Source of the DNA: an uncultured Alphaproteobacteria bacterium
GTDB lineage: Bacteria; Pseudomonadota; Alphaproteobacteria; Methylaequorales; Methylaequoraceae
Direction of reading: 5' to 3'
NCBI GenBank assembly: GCA_902613995.1
Contig: CACMJG010000004.1
Coordinates: 96,034 to 160,033 of the forward strand
DNA: 64,000 nucleotides
The position numbers and the translations under genes were made by a program. Below the pieces are notes generated by a model. It did not search any database. It was given only the letters and a program-made list of their open reading frames with translations, and was not told the DNA's origin. How positions within the stretch are numbered: the first letter of the stretch is position 1; each line of letters starts with the position of its first letter. This document shows positions 26,158-34,094 of this stretch, piece after piece.

Positions 26158-26438
26158 TAATAATAAATACTAAAATTTTTAAATTTTTTGAAATTTTCTT
26201 CTCTTTTCTTAATATTTTCTACATTTGCGAATAAAGGGCCTTTCTTACAAGCATTTACAAAAAAATCAATATTTTCTCTTTTACCACTTACTTCACATTC
26301 AACACTTTCATCTTCACAATTTTTAACCCAACCCGTTAAAAATAAATCTTCAGCTGTTTTTTTTGTCCATGCTCTAAATCCAACACCTTGGACTTTCCCA
26401 TATATTTTTAGGTGAAAATTTAAAAGGTTATTTGTCAT
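26157..26438 (-). CDS. acyP: Acylphosphatase
   Basis: A 93-residue enzyme that hydrolyses acyl phosphates such as carbamoyl phosphate or 1,3-bisphosphoglycerate. The motif YGKVQGVGFRAW contains the phosphate-binding Arg, and GWVKNCEDESVE contains the catalytic Asn. Length is normal for the family. It overlaps fxsA by 11 bases and shares its last base with the first base of the phosphatase gene, so all four genes back to fxsA probably form one minus-strand unit. Confidence 0.92.
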   Translation of the reverse strand: MTNNLLNFHLKIYGKVQGVGFRAWTKKTAEDLFLTGWVKNCEDESVECEVSGKRENIDFFVNACKKGPLFANVENIKKREENFKKFKNFSIYY

Positions 26439-26814
26439 CTAAATCCTTGTAATCTACTTCAATAATTTCTTTATCTTTTGATTTTCTTTGATCATCATAA
26501 AAATAATTCTTTGTTTTATCTGGAACAAAATCCCAAATTAAATACCTCAACGACTTAATAAGTAAAAAAATACCACAAAAGTCTGTAATAAAACCAGGTA
26601 TTAACAAAAGAATCCCTGCAAATTTTGTAAAAATCCATTCTTTAGGATTTGCTGCTATATTTTGGGGATTCATTCCAGATCTTAAAAAATAAAATCCTGT
26701 AAGTCCTGAAAGTATGATTAAAAAAATAACTGGAAAAAAACCTAAGAGATCACCAAATAAAATGAATAACAATAACTCGAGAATTGGCAAAATTAATAAT
26801 ATCTTTATACTCAT
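26428..26814 (-). CDS. fxsA: FxsA family membrane protein
   Basis: A 128-residue membrane protein. Hydrophobic segments cover about residues 2-22, 24-45 and 65-90, with the family cues PILELLLFILFGDLLG, GLTGFYFLRSGM and LLLIPGFITD. E. coli FxsA affects exclusion of phage T7 by the F plasmid; the physiological role is unknown. The C-terminal 35 residues are charged and cytoplasmic. It is first in the fxsA-acyP-phosphatase-ygjP series, and a 48-base spacer divides it from the divergent DUF4149 gene. Confidence 0.85.
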   Translation of the reverse strand: MSIKILLILPILELLLFILFGDLLGFFPVIFLIILSGLTGFYFLRSGMNPQNIAANPKEWIFTKFAGILLLIPGFITDFCGIFLLIKSLRYLIWDFVPDKTKNYFYDDQRKSKDKEIIEVDYKDLDDK

Positions 26815-26862
26815 AATCTATCCTTTTACCATCATTAAAGATAATTTTAAACTGATTTAAAT

Positions 26863-27285
26863 ATGCTAGAATACCAGAATCTTAGCCTACAAATAATTAA
26901 TTTTCTCATTCCATTTCTTGTTGGAAGCTTAATATTTTTTTCTTTAGTAGTAGCGCCAAATGTTTTCATTTCACTTGATCAGAAAAGTGCAAGAAAATTT
27001 ATACGCAGCATTTTTCCTAAACTATATCTCTATGCTTTTTTAATAAGTATAACAATTACTTTGTTAATCATCTATCATGGGAAAATTTATAGCGTATTAT
27101 TTTTTTTAGTCTCTTCTGGTTTTTTGTTTTCGAAAATTTTTTTAGTTAAATGGATTAATGACGTTAGTGATGTAAAACAAAAAACTAGCCAACAAATAAA
27201 AAAGTTCAAAATTTTGCACTCGTTGAGTGTCTCAATATTTATTACTCAAATTGTCTGCATGACAATAGTTTATTTTAAAATTTAA
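26863..27285 (+). CDS. DUF4149-like four-helix membrane protein
   Basis: A 140-residue integral membrane protein with four predicted helices: about residues 10-30, 50-68, 73-92 and 115-136. The FLVGSLIFFSLVVAPNVF segment with its following F-P-K-L-Y helix matches DUF4149/TMEM205-like proteins. The function is unknown. It is divergent from fxsA, and its end overlaps the convergent HAD phosphatase gene by 4 bases. The assignment rests on the first-helix motif and topology only. Confidence 0.65.
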   Translation: MLEYQNLSLQIINFLIPFLVGSLIFFSLVVAPNVFISLDQKSARKFIRSIFPKLYLYAFLISITITLLIIYHGKIYSVLFFLVSSGFLFSKIFLVKWINDVSDVKQKTSQQIKKFKILHSLSVSIFITQIVCMTIVYFKI

Positions 27286-28037
27286 TGATTTATTATTTTG
27301 TTTAGAAGATCAATATTTACAAACTTATTTCCATAAGCTTTCCCTTTTATTACTTTGAATGGTTCTTCAGATTCTCCAAGACTTGAAACAACAATATTTG
27401 CTTCCTCAAAATTTTCATTTTTGGTGTAAATAGATGGTGTTACTAAAACATTTATATTTGCATTAACCGCGGACCTGAGTCCTCTTAAAGAGTCCTCTAT
27501 TGCAACGCATGACTGTGGGGCTATTCTCAATTTTTCAAGTATCCACTCATAAATTTCGGGTGAGGGTCTTTTATTTTCTGTGCAACCACCGTGTGCAATA
27601 AGATCAAAAGTTAAATTTGGGTCTATCTTTAATCCATTTTTAAAAAGTGTCGATAAGTCATCTTGTGTAGTAGACGAAACAATTGCAATTCTAATATTAT
27701 TCTTTTTTAATTCATTTATAAGTCTTAGAACTCCAGGTCTAAATGTTATTTCAGAATCCATAATATAATCTTTAAAAATTTCGTTTTTTACTTTATGGAT
27801 GGAATTGATGTATTTTGTTAAATTTTTATATTCTAACATCTCGGGCCATGCACGTTTAATATAATATTCAATCCTTTCTTTACCATCACCTATATTTAAC
27901 AGTTCTGTATAAATAGCTTCGTCCCAAAACCAATCAAGATTAAATTCCTTAAAAGATTCATTAAAAGATCGTCTATGAAAATCTTCAGTTTCAGCAATAG
28001 TTCCGTCCACGTCGAATAATACAGCACTAAGTAACAT
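27282..28037 (-). CDS. HAD superfamily phosphatase, CbbY-like
   Basis: A 251-residue hydrolase. The nucleophile motif FDVDGTIAETE (D9, D11) is followed by HRRSFNESFKEFNLDWFWD, highly typical of CbbY. Motif II is IVSSTT, motif III is KRPSPEIY, and motif IV is AIEDSLRGL. Plant and bacterial CbbY enzymes dephosphorylate xylulose-1,5-bisphosphate, a Rubisco inhibitor. No Calvin-cycle gene is in the window, so a general sugar-phosphate role is likelier. It overlaps hldE by 11 bases, tying it to a sugar-nucleotide unit. Confidence 0.85.
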   Translation of the reverse strand: MLLSAVLFDVDGTIAETEDFHRRSFNESFKEFNLDWFWDEAIYTELLNIGDGKERIEYYIKRAWPEMLEYKNLTKYINSIHKVKNEIFKDYIMDSEITFRPGVLRLINELKKNNIRIAIVSSTTQDDLSTLFKNGLKIDPNLTFDLIAHGGCTENKRPSPEIYEWILEKLRIAPQSCVAIEDSLRGLRSAVNANINVLVTPSIYTKNENFEEANIVVSSLGESEEPFKVIKGKAYGNKFVNIDLLNKIINH

Positions 28038-29445
28038 TTTTTATTTTCCTTATAATGCTTGAGGTTGATTTTCCCTTCACACATTTGATTAATTTTATTT
28101 TTCCTCCCCAATTTTTTATCACTTTAGATCCGACAACTTCATCTATACTATAGTCATCACCTTTGAAAATAATATTTGGTCTAATTTTTTTTATTAAATT
28201 GATAGGGGTTTCCTCATTAAAAATTAATATTTTATCAATAAAATCAAAATTCGCTAAAATTTCTGTTCTTTCCACCTGATTCAAAATAGGTCTATCTTTG
28301 CCTTTAATTTTTTTTATAGAATTGTCACTATTAAGTCCTAAAATTAAAAAATCACACATTTTTCTTGCTTCTTTAAGATAAAATATATGTCCTTGATGGA
28401 TTAAATCAAAACACCCATTCGTAAAGCCAATTGTTTTATTTTTATATTTCTTTAAATCATAATTCAATTCCTTTAATTTGCATAACTTGTTCTTTTGATT
28501 TGAATTAAGTAAATCCTTTTCATTTACAACTGTGGTTCCAAACTTTCCAACTGAAATCCCAGCCGCATCATTGGCTATTTCAGTTGCATTGAATAAGGAT
28601 CTTCCATCAGCAACTCCTGAGGCTATATAAGCTATAACTGTATCTCCAGCGCCCGAAACATCAAAAACTTCTTTAGCTTTTGATGGTAAATGTATAGAGA
28701 CATTCTTTTTATCTACAATAGATATTCCGTCTGAACTCCTAGTTGTAACAATTGCATCAAAATTATATTTTTTTAATAATTCTTTAGACAGCCTTACTAC
28801 CATATTGGAATCATCTTCATTTTTTAAGTTTTTTTTAATTTTAGACGCCTCTAAAAGCTCTTTAAAATTTGGTGTAATAATATTTGCACCTCTGTATGGA
28901 GAAAAGTCACTTTTTTTAGGATCTACTATAACTAACTTATTCTTTTTCCTTGATAGTTCTATAGTAGTCTTAAGTAATTTATCAGTTAAAAGTCCTTTAT
29001 TGTAATCAGAGAGCACAACAACATCAAAAAGTTCAATTTTACTTCTTATTATACTTAGAATTTTTGTTTCAAGTTTAGAGCTTATTGGCTGATTAGATTC
29101 TTTATCGACTCTTAAAATTTGTTGGTTTCCAGAAACAAATCTTATTTTTTTTGTTGTACATCTATTCTTATCAGTAAAAAGGTTGAATGTAAGTTTTTTT
29201 GAATCCTTCAATAATTTTTTTAAAACTATCGACTCTTCATCATCTCCGCAAACTGAAATAATATGGCATTTACTTCCTGCGCCACAGATATTTTTTGCTA
29301 CATTTCCGCATCCACCTAATACTTCATATTTATTGTTATTAATTTTTAATACAGGGATTGGTGCTTCAGGTGATATTCTCTTTACATCTCCATGAGAATA
29401 TGAATCTAAGATTATATCTCCAATACACAAAACATTTCCAGACAT
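28027..29445 (-). CDS. hldE: Bifunctional heptose-7-phosphate kinase / heptose-1-phosphate adenylyltransferase
   Basis: A 472-residue two-domain enzyme for ADP-L-glycero-D-manno-heptose, a core sugar of lipopolysaccharide. Residues 1 to about 310 form the ribokinase-like kinase (GDIILDSYSHGDVKRISPEAP at the start, VSGAGDTVIAYIA near 260). From about residue 335 the nucleotidyltransferase domain carries GCFDLIHQGHIFYL (HxGH site) and SSIIRKI. Both halves are complete. It lies between the CbbY-like phosphatase and a UDP-glucuronate decarboxylase in one minus-strand group. The phosphatase gmhB and the isomerase gmhA are not seen here. Confidence 0.94.
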   Translation of the reverse strand: MSGNVLCIGDIILDSYSHGDVKRISPEAPIPVLKINNNKYEVLGGCGNVAKNICGAGSKCHIISVCGDDEESIVLKKLLKDSKKLTFNLFTDKNRCTTKKIRFVSGNQQILRVDKESNQPISSKLETKILSIIRSKIELFDVVVLSDYNKGLLTDKLLKTTIELSRKKNKLVIVDPKKSDFSPYRGANIITPNFKELLEASKIKKNLKNEDDSNMVVRLSKELLKKYNFDAIVTTRSSDGISIVDKKNVSIHLPSKAKEVFDVSGAGDTVIAYIASGVADGRSLFNATEIANDAAGISVGKFGTTVVNEKDLLNSNQKNKLCKLKELNYDLKKYKNKTIGFTNGCFDLIHQGHIFYLKEARKMCDFLILGLNSDNSIKKIKGKDRPILNQVERTEILANFDFIDKILIFNEETPINLIKKIRPNIIFKGDDYSIDEVVGSKVIKNWGGKIKLIKCVKGKSTSSIIRKIKNVT

Positions 29446-29449
29446 AATC

Positions 29450-30397
29450 TTAAATTAACTCCTTTTTAAGTAAAGATTCAAAATATTTTATTGTTTTCTT
29501 GAGTCCTGTTTTTCTATCAAATTTTGGTGACCATCCCAATTTTTTATTTGCTAAAGAAATGTCAGGACATCTCATTTGTGGATCGTCAATTGGTAAATCT
29601 TCATACATTATTTTGGAATTACTACCAGTTAAATCAATTATTTCGCTAGCTAGATTTAATATCGAGATTTCACTAGGATTCCCTAGATTGATTGGTCCAG
29701 AGAAATTTTCCAACTCCATCATCATCAATATACCTGAAATTAAATCATCAATATAACAAAACGACCTTGTTTGGTTACCTTTTCCATAAACTGTAATGTT
29801 TTTATTTGAAAGTGCTTGTAAAATGAAATTTGATACCACTCTTCCGTCATTTGGTTGCATTCTTGGCCCGAATGTATTGAAAATTCTTATAACTTTAACA
29901 TCAATTTGATGTTGTCGTTGATAATCCCAAAAGATAGTTTCAGCACACCTTTTTCCCTCATCATAACATGCCCTTGGACCCTCTATACTTACTGCACCTT
30001 TATATGATTCATTCTGAGGATGAACTTCTGGATCTCCATATATCTCTGATGTAGATGCTTGCAGTATTCTTGCTTTTGTTCTTTTGGCAAGGCCCAGCAT
30101 GTTAATAGCACCGTGAACACAAGTTTTTACTGTTTGCACTGGATCATTTTGGTAGTGAATCGGAGAAGCTGGACAAGCAAAGTTAAAAATCTCATCTACT
30201 TCTACATAAAGAGGAAATGTTACATCATGACGTAGTAGCTCAAAATTTTTATGATTGTAAATATTTTTTAAGTTCTCTTTGTTTCCAGTATAAAAATTGT
30301 CACAACAAATAACGTAATGTCCTTTTTTAATTAAACTTTCACACAAAAATGAGCCTATAAAGCCTGCACCGCCTGTAACTAAAACTCTTTTTTTCAT
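29450..30397 (-). CDS. UDP-glucuronate decarboxylase (UDP-xylose synthase), SDR family
   Basis: A 315-residue extended-SDR enzyme. NAD binding is by TGGAGFIGS (about 8-16), and the catalytic dyad is Y145-x3-K149 in CYDEGKR, with the ASTSEIYG serine upstream. [22 protein letters not shown] and NDGRVVSNF are distinctive of UXS enzymes over other sugar epimerases. It decarboxylates UDP-glucuronate to UDP-xylose for surface polysaccharide. It overlaps the DUF2141 gene start by 4 bases and precedes hldE by 4 bases, so envelope sugar synthesis is the common theme. Confidence 0.9.
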   Translation of the reverse strand: MKKRVLVTGGAGFIGSFLCESLIKKGHYVICCDNFYTGNKENLKNIYNHKNFELLRHDVTFPLYVEVDEIFNFACPASPIHYQNDPVQTVKTCVHGAINMLGLAKRTKARILQASTSEIYGDPEVHPQNESYKGAVSIEGPRACYDEGKRCAETIFWDYQRQHQIDVKVIRIFNTFGPRMQPNDGRVVSNFILQALSNKNITVYGKGNQTRSFCYIDDLISGILMMMELENFSGPINLGNPSEISILNLASEIIDLTGSNSKIMYEDLPIDDPQMRCPDISLANKKLGWSPKFDRKTGLKKTIKYFESLLKKELI

Positions 30398-30819
30398 CTC
30401 AGTTCTATCATTATTTCAACAATTGAATTTTGTCCAACAAAGATTGATGCATCTTCAAATTTGGGAGGGGCTAGAAATACTCTTGCATTATTGCTAAACC
30501 CGAATTTTTCCTTTGGTATTGAAAAAAAAGTATCAAATTTATCATTTGAATTCTTATCATGAAAAATTGCGATTGCATAATTTGACTCTTCAAGATCATC
30601 AATTAACAAACCTTCCTCAATTACCTTTGACACTTCCTCTGAACCCCCAAGAATTTTTCCACTCTCGTCAGGAAATAGTTTTGGATTATTATACACACCA
30701 TAATGAATTGTTCCTCTTTTTTCTTCTATATTTGAAACTAGAATTTTGATCTCTCCAGCAGATAATTCAAACCCAAAAAATGTAGAAAAACAAAAGATAA
30801 CTAAAAAATTTATTTTCAT
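30394..30819 (-). CDS. DUF2141 secreted protein
   Basis: A 141-residue exported protein with an N-terminal signal (hydrophobic about residues 4-21). The mature part shows [26 protein letters not shown] and [15 protein letters not shown] with [11 protein letters not shown], a clear DUF2141 pattern. The D-x-N-x-N-x-D loop suggests calcium binding. The function is unknown. Its stop overlaps the uxs start (ATGA). It is first in the minus-strand run and is divergent from the SYLF gene over a 58-base spacer. Confidence 0.86.
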   Translation of the reverse strand: MKINFLVIFCFSTFFGFELSAGEIKILVSNIEEKRGTIHYGVYNNPKLFPDESGKILGGSEEVSKVIEEGLLIDDLEESNYAIAIFHDKNSNDKFDTFFSIPKEKFGFSNNARVFLAPPKFEDASIFVGQNSIVEIMIELR

Positions 30820-30877
30820 AATTCAATTTTTTTATATCTTAATATTAACAAAATTTGTATTATAATTTTCATCTATA

Positions 30878-31579
30878 ATGAGATATTACATTTTAAAATT
30901 TATATTATTTCTTATTTTTACATTTTCATACTCAAATTTTTCATTTTCAGAAAATGAAAAAAAAGTGACCGCGATCGAGTTAATTCATTCTTCGGAAAAT
31001 AGCCTTAAAGATTTAATATCAAATAGTGAACTCACGCACCTTACTGAATATTTAAAAAATTCTCGAGCTATTTTAATATTTCCTGAATTATATGAAGGAG
31101 GCTTGGTATTTGGAGCAAAGGGTGGAAATGGAATATTAATTATTAGAAGAGCTGGCGAGGAATTTTCAGGCCCTTTCTTTTATTCAATTGGTGGATTAAG
31201 TTTTGGTCTTCAAATTGGAGTGAAATCTGCGCAAGTTGCAATGACAATAATGACTAACAGGGGTTTAAACTCTATTTTAAAAGAAAGAGTTAAACTTGGA
31301 GTTGATGTTGATGCGGCAATAATAAATTCTGGAATAGGTTACTCTGCTGAAAGTACGTTAAGACTGGCAGATATTTACTCCTTTTCAGACAATTCTGGAT
31401 TATTTGTTGGGGGGTCATTGGAAGGGACATATCTTCAACCAAGGAATGATTTAAACCAAATTATACATGGTAAAGAGTTTACTTCTGAAGAAATATTAAA
31501 AAATAAATCAATTTCGAAAGGCATATCTAATTTGTCTAAAATTCTTAATAAAATAGATGATTATAAAAGAATTAAATAA
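30878..31579 (+). CDS. SYLF domain (Ysc84-type) exported lipid-binding protein
   Basis: A 233-residue protein with a signal peptide (about residues 1-25). The mature protein has ARAILIFPELYEGGLVFGAKGG, GPFFYSIGGLSFGLQIG and DIYSFSDNSGLFVGGSLEGT, the SYLF core that binds phosphoinositides in eukaryotes. Bacterial members are periplasmic and of unclear function. The last 23 bases overlap the start of cbiX, in a different frame. Confidence 0.88.
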   Translation: MRYYILKFILFLIFTFSYSNFSFSENEKKVTAIELIHSSENSLKDLISNSELTHLTEYLKNSRAILIFPELYEGGLVFGAKGGNGILIIRRAGEEFSGPFFYSIGGLSFGLQIGVKSAQVAMTIMTNRGLNSILKERVKLGVDVDAAIINSGIGYSAESTLRLADIYSFSDNSGLFVGGSLEGTYLQPRNDLNQIIHGKEFTSEEILKNKSISKGISNLSKILNKIDDYKRIK

Positions 31580-32270
31580 AGAAAATGCTGTAATTTTGTG
31601 TGGACATGGATCAAGAGATTCTGATTACAGAAACGAAATGCTTTGCTTGAAGACAAAATTAGAAGAACATATTCGGTACGACGTTTTCAATTGTTTTATA
31701 GAAATAAATGAACCATCAATTGAAGACTGTTTAAAAGAAATAGTTCACAGGTACAAAAAAATCTTATTTTTCCCACTTCTTCTTTTCGACGGAAAACACA
31801 TGATAAGAGATATAAAAACAAAAATTAATATGTTGTCACAAAAATTTGAAAAAAAAATTCACATAGTAACCAAGGTATCACTTTTAAAAGAGGTGCTCCC
31901 AAATATAAAAGATATAATAATTAATTCTCAGTATAAAGAATATAATACCTTAATAACATCCTGCTCATTTAGCAAAAAAAAAACTGTATTTAATCAATTA
32001 AGAAATTATACTAATAAGCTATCAACCAGCCTTAATATCCAAAATAAAATATTTCATTTTGTTGGTGATGAGGAGGTGGTTCTTTCTCAGTTAAAAAAAC
32101 TTCGTATAAAAAATATTATTCTTCATCCTGTCTTTTTTTTTAATGGTTATTTATTCAAGAAAAATATTAGATACTTTGAAAAATATTTTAAGACTTTACA
32201 AATTTTTCCAATTGCACACTATGATCCAATTATTCAAATTATTTCTGACAAACTAATTAGAAATATTTAG
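31557..32270 (+). CDS. cbiX: CbiX-type sirohydrochlorin chelatase
   Basis: A 237-residue protein of the class II chelatase family. ILCGHGSRD supplies the metal-binding His in the N-terminal half, followed by IEINEPSIEDCL and FPLLLFDGKHM. The second half repeats the fold weakly with IILHPVFFFNGYLF. CbiX inserts cobalt (or iron, in SirB) into sirohydrochlorin. The product starts inside the SYLF gene (23-base overlap) and ends inside the convergent ankyrin gene (18-base overlap). A degenerate uroporphyrinogen methylase homologue 576 bases on hints at a tetrapyrrole link. No other cob/cbi genes are in view. Confidence 0.82.
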   Translation: MIIKELNKENAVILCGHGSRDSDYRNEMLCLKTKLEEHIRYDVFNCFIEINEPSIEDCLKEIVHRYKKILFFPLLLFDGKHMIRDIKTKINMLSQKFEKKIHIVTKVSLLKEVLPNIKDIIINSQYKEYNTLITSCSFSKKKTVFNQLRNYTNKLSTSLNIQNKIFHFVGDEEVVLSQLKKLRIKNIILHPVFFFNGYLFKKNIRYFEKYFKTLQIFPIAHYDPIIQIISDKLIRNI

Positions 32271-32837
32271 AGTTTTAACCATCTTTTTAATCAATAAATT
32301 TCTGGAAGAGTCAGCATAATCAAATATGGTTTTTCCAGAAAAATCTGTCAAATCTTTGTCAAAATTTTCTCTCACTAGTATGTTTACAGCATTCACATTT
32401 CCCTTTTCAATGCTATGCATCAGAGCTGTCATTCCTAATTTATCCTGGAAATTTAAATCGATACCGGATTTTACTAAATCTTCAATAAGTGAATATTTTT
32501 GAATATTGACATAATAAATTAACAACGAAGTTTTATTAAGAATTGTCGCCTTTGTGTTCGCGCCTTTTGAAACTAAAATATTAAACATTTTTCTGTCATC
32601 ATTTAATAGCGCATATGAAAGAGCAACTAAATTTTTAGAGTCTTTGTAGTTTACTGCTGCATCTTTATCGAGCATTTCTTCAACTTTGTTATAATTTGAT
32701 TTTTTAACAGCTGTCATAAAAACTCTATCAATCAAGACATCGCTGTCGTCTACTGAGATAACCGGTTTATTTAAAAAAATAATTGTTATGAAAAAAAAAA
32801 AAAAATATGGTTTTTTCTCTATAATTTTCTTATTCAT
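32253..32837 (-). CDS. Exported ankyrin-repeat protein
   Basis: A 194-residue protein with a signal peptide whose core is an F/I-rich stretch (YFFFFFITIIFL). The mature region has four or so ankyrin-like repeats: VALSYALLNDDRKMFNILVS, SLLIYYVNIQKYSLIEDLVK with GIDLNFQD, MTALMHSIEKGNVNAVNILV, and KTIFDYADSS. Ankyrin repeats mediate protein contacts; the partner is unknown. I chose the ATG at 32837, since residues further upstream are a polar shadow. The start is only 8 bases from the divergent methylase-like gene. A T15 tract (minus strand) lies in the signal peptide. Confidence 0.8.
   Translation of the reverse strand: MNKKIIEKKPYFFFFFITIIFLNKPVISVDDSDVLIDRVFMTAVKKSNYNKVEEMLDKDAAVNYKDSKNLVALSYALLNDDRKMFNILVSKGANTKATILNKTSLLIYYVNIQKYSLIEDLVKSGIDLNFQDKLGMTALMHSIEKGNVNAVNILVRENFDKDLTDFSGKTIFDYADSSRNLLIKKMVKTLNISN
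32791..32805 (-). repeat. A15/T15 homopolymer in the ankyrin signal peptide
   Basis: Fifteen consecutive A on the plus strand (T on the coding strand). They encode the Phe run in the signal peptide core of the ankyrin protein. A one-base change would abolish the mature protein. Confidence 0.95.
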
Positions 32838-32845
32838 AAGAATGT

Positions 32846-33523
32846 ATGGTATTACAAAACGAAAAGAAATTCTATCTAATTGGAACAAATGCAAGTGATG
32901 TTGGAGATTGTACATTGCAGGCAATTGAAAAAGCAAAGCATGCTGAGGTAGTTGTACTATCCAAAAAATTTGATTCTAAGTTCTTCGAATTATTGGAGAA
33001 TAAAAAAATATACTTTCAGGAAAATCTCTCTTCGAAAAATGATAGAGGTTTGTGGGAGAAAATTTATGAACTGTTCGAATCTACTGATATAATATGTCAT
33101 CTCGTTGACGGCGATCCAGTTTTAGATGAAGAAGGATTACAAGAAATTAACTTCTTCAAAATAAAATATATTAATTGTGAAATCATTTCAGGTGTCATTA
33201 AAGTTATTAATTGTTTAAATTTAAATTCTAAATTATTAACAAATAGAGAAAAAAACTTTTCATCTACTTTTTTAAAAAAATTTAATAAAAAAAAACTTAC
33301 AAAAATAATTGATAATTTTTATTTTGAAAAACTTATTATTTTTGTAGAAAATAAAGACGAATTAAAACAAATGAAAGCTTTTTTTGACAATTTATCTCCA
33401 GCGAAAATTAAAAAATTAAGTATTAGATGTGAAAAAAATAAAAATTTAAAAAATGATATTAAAATTATTGAGGATCTAAACACTCCATCTTATATTATTA
33501 TTGAAAATCATGAAAAAACATAA
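32846..33523 (+). CDS. Divergent tetrapyrrole-methylase-like protein (SUMT/CobA relative)
   Basis: A 225-residue protein. FYLIGTNASD at the N-terminus aligns with the VYLVGAGPGD opening of uroporphyrinogen-III C-methyltransferase, and TLQAIEKAKHAEVVVLS follows as in that family. A later LVDGDPVLDEEG matches the GDPFxxGRG loop, and the C-terminal half is poorly conserved. The glycine/proline-rich SAM loop (GPGDP) is degraded to NASDV, so SAM binding or activity is doubtful. It lies between cbiX and SCO1 in direction, divergent by 8 bases from the ankyrin gene. It overlaps SCO1 by 14 bases. Confidence 0.62.
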   Translation: MVLQNEKKFYLIGTNASDVGDCTLQAIEKAKHAEVVVLSKKFDSKFFELLENKKIYFQENLSSKNDRGLWEKIYELFESTDIICHLVDGDPVLDEEGLQEINFFKIKYINCEIISGVIKVINCLNLNSKLLTNREKNFSSTFLKKFNKKKLTKIIDNFYFEKLIIFVENKDELKQMKAFFDNLSPAKIKKLSIRCEKNKNLKNDIKIIEDLNTPSYIIIENHEKT

Positions 33524-34094
33524 AATTAATTTTAAAAAAAATTCAATTATGATGCTATCCCTTGTTGTTGTGATCGCTTTAGGTATTTTTTTTATCGATA
33601 TTTTAAAGGATAAAACGGAAAAAGGGGTTAAGTTAGGTGGTAGATTTTTATTGATTGATCAAAATGAAATGAATTTTGACTCTAAAACTTCAAATAAAAA
33701 CAAGTTGATCTACTTCGGTTATACATATTGTCCTGATGTGTGCCCATTCGATATATTAAAGTTATCAAAATTCATAGATAAAAACCCTCATTTAAAAAAA
33801 AAGCTGGATTTTATTTTTATTACAGTCGACCCTGACAGAGATCAACCACAACAATTAAAAAGCTTTTTAGGAAACTTTAATTCTTCTATCATTGGTCTCA
33901 CAGGTTCAAAAAGTCAGATCCAAGAGGTAATTAAAAGATTTAGAATCTTTGTAAAAATACATAGGAATTCCTCCGATGATCAAAACTATTTAGTTGATCA
34001 TAGCTCCTTATTTTTTTTAGTTGATAAAAACGATGAATATTTAACTCACTTTAGACCGAGTGATTTTGACTCAAAGATTCAATCTTTACTTTAA
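33510..34094 (+). CDS. SCO1/SenC family protein (copper delivery to cytochrome oxidase)
   Basis: A 194-residue membrane-anchored thioredoxin-fold protein, with one N-terminal helix at about residues 12-30. The copper site CPDVCP supplies C74 and C78, and H164 in LVDHSS is the third ligand. VDPDRDQP is another SCO marker. SCO proteins build the CuA site of cytochrome c oxidase, which fits the PCu(A)C gene at 16233-16688. I chose the ATG at 33510; a TTG nine bases earlier is possible. It converges on the PBP gene with a 4-base overlap. Confidence 0.9.
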   Translation: MKKHKINFKKNSIMMLSLVVVIALGIFFIDILKDKTEKGVKLGGRFLLIDQNEMNFDSKTSNKNKLIYFGYTYCPDVCPFDILKLSKFIDKNPHLKKKLDFIFITVDPDRDQPQQLKSFLGNFNSSIIGLTGSKSQIQEVIKRFRIFVKIHRNSSDDQNYLVDHSSLFFLVDKNDEYLTHFRPSDFDSKIQSLL

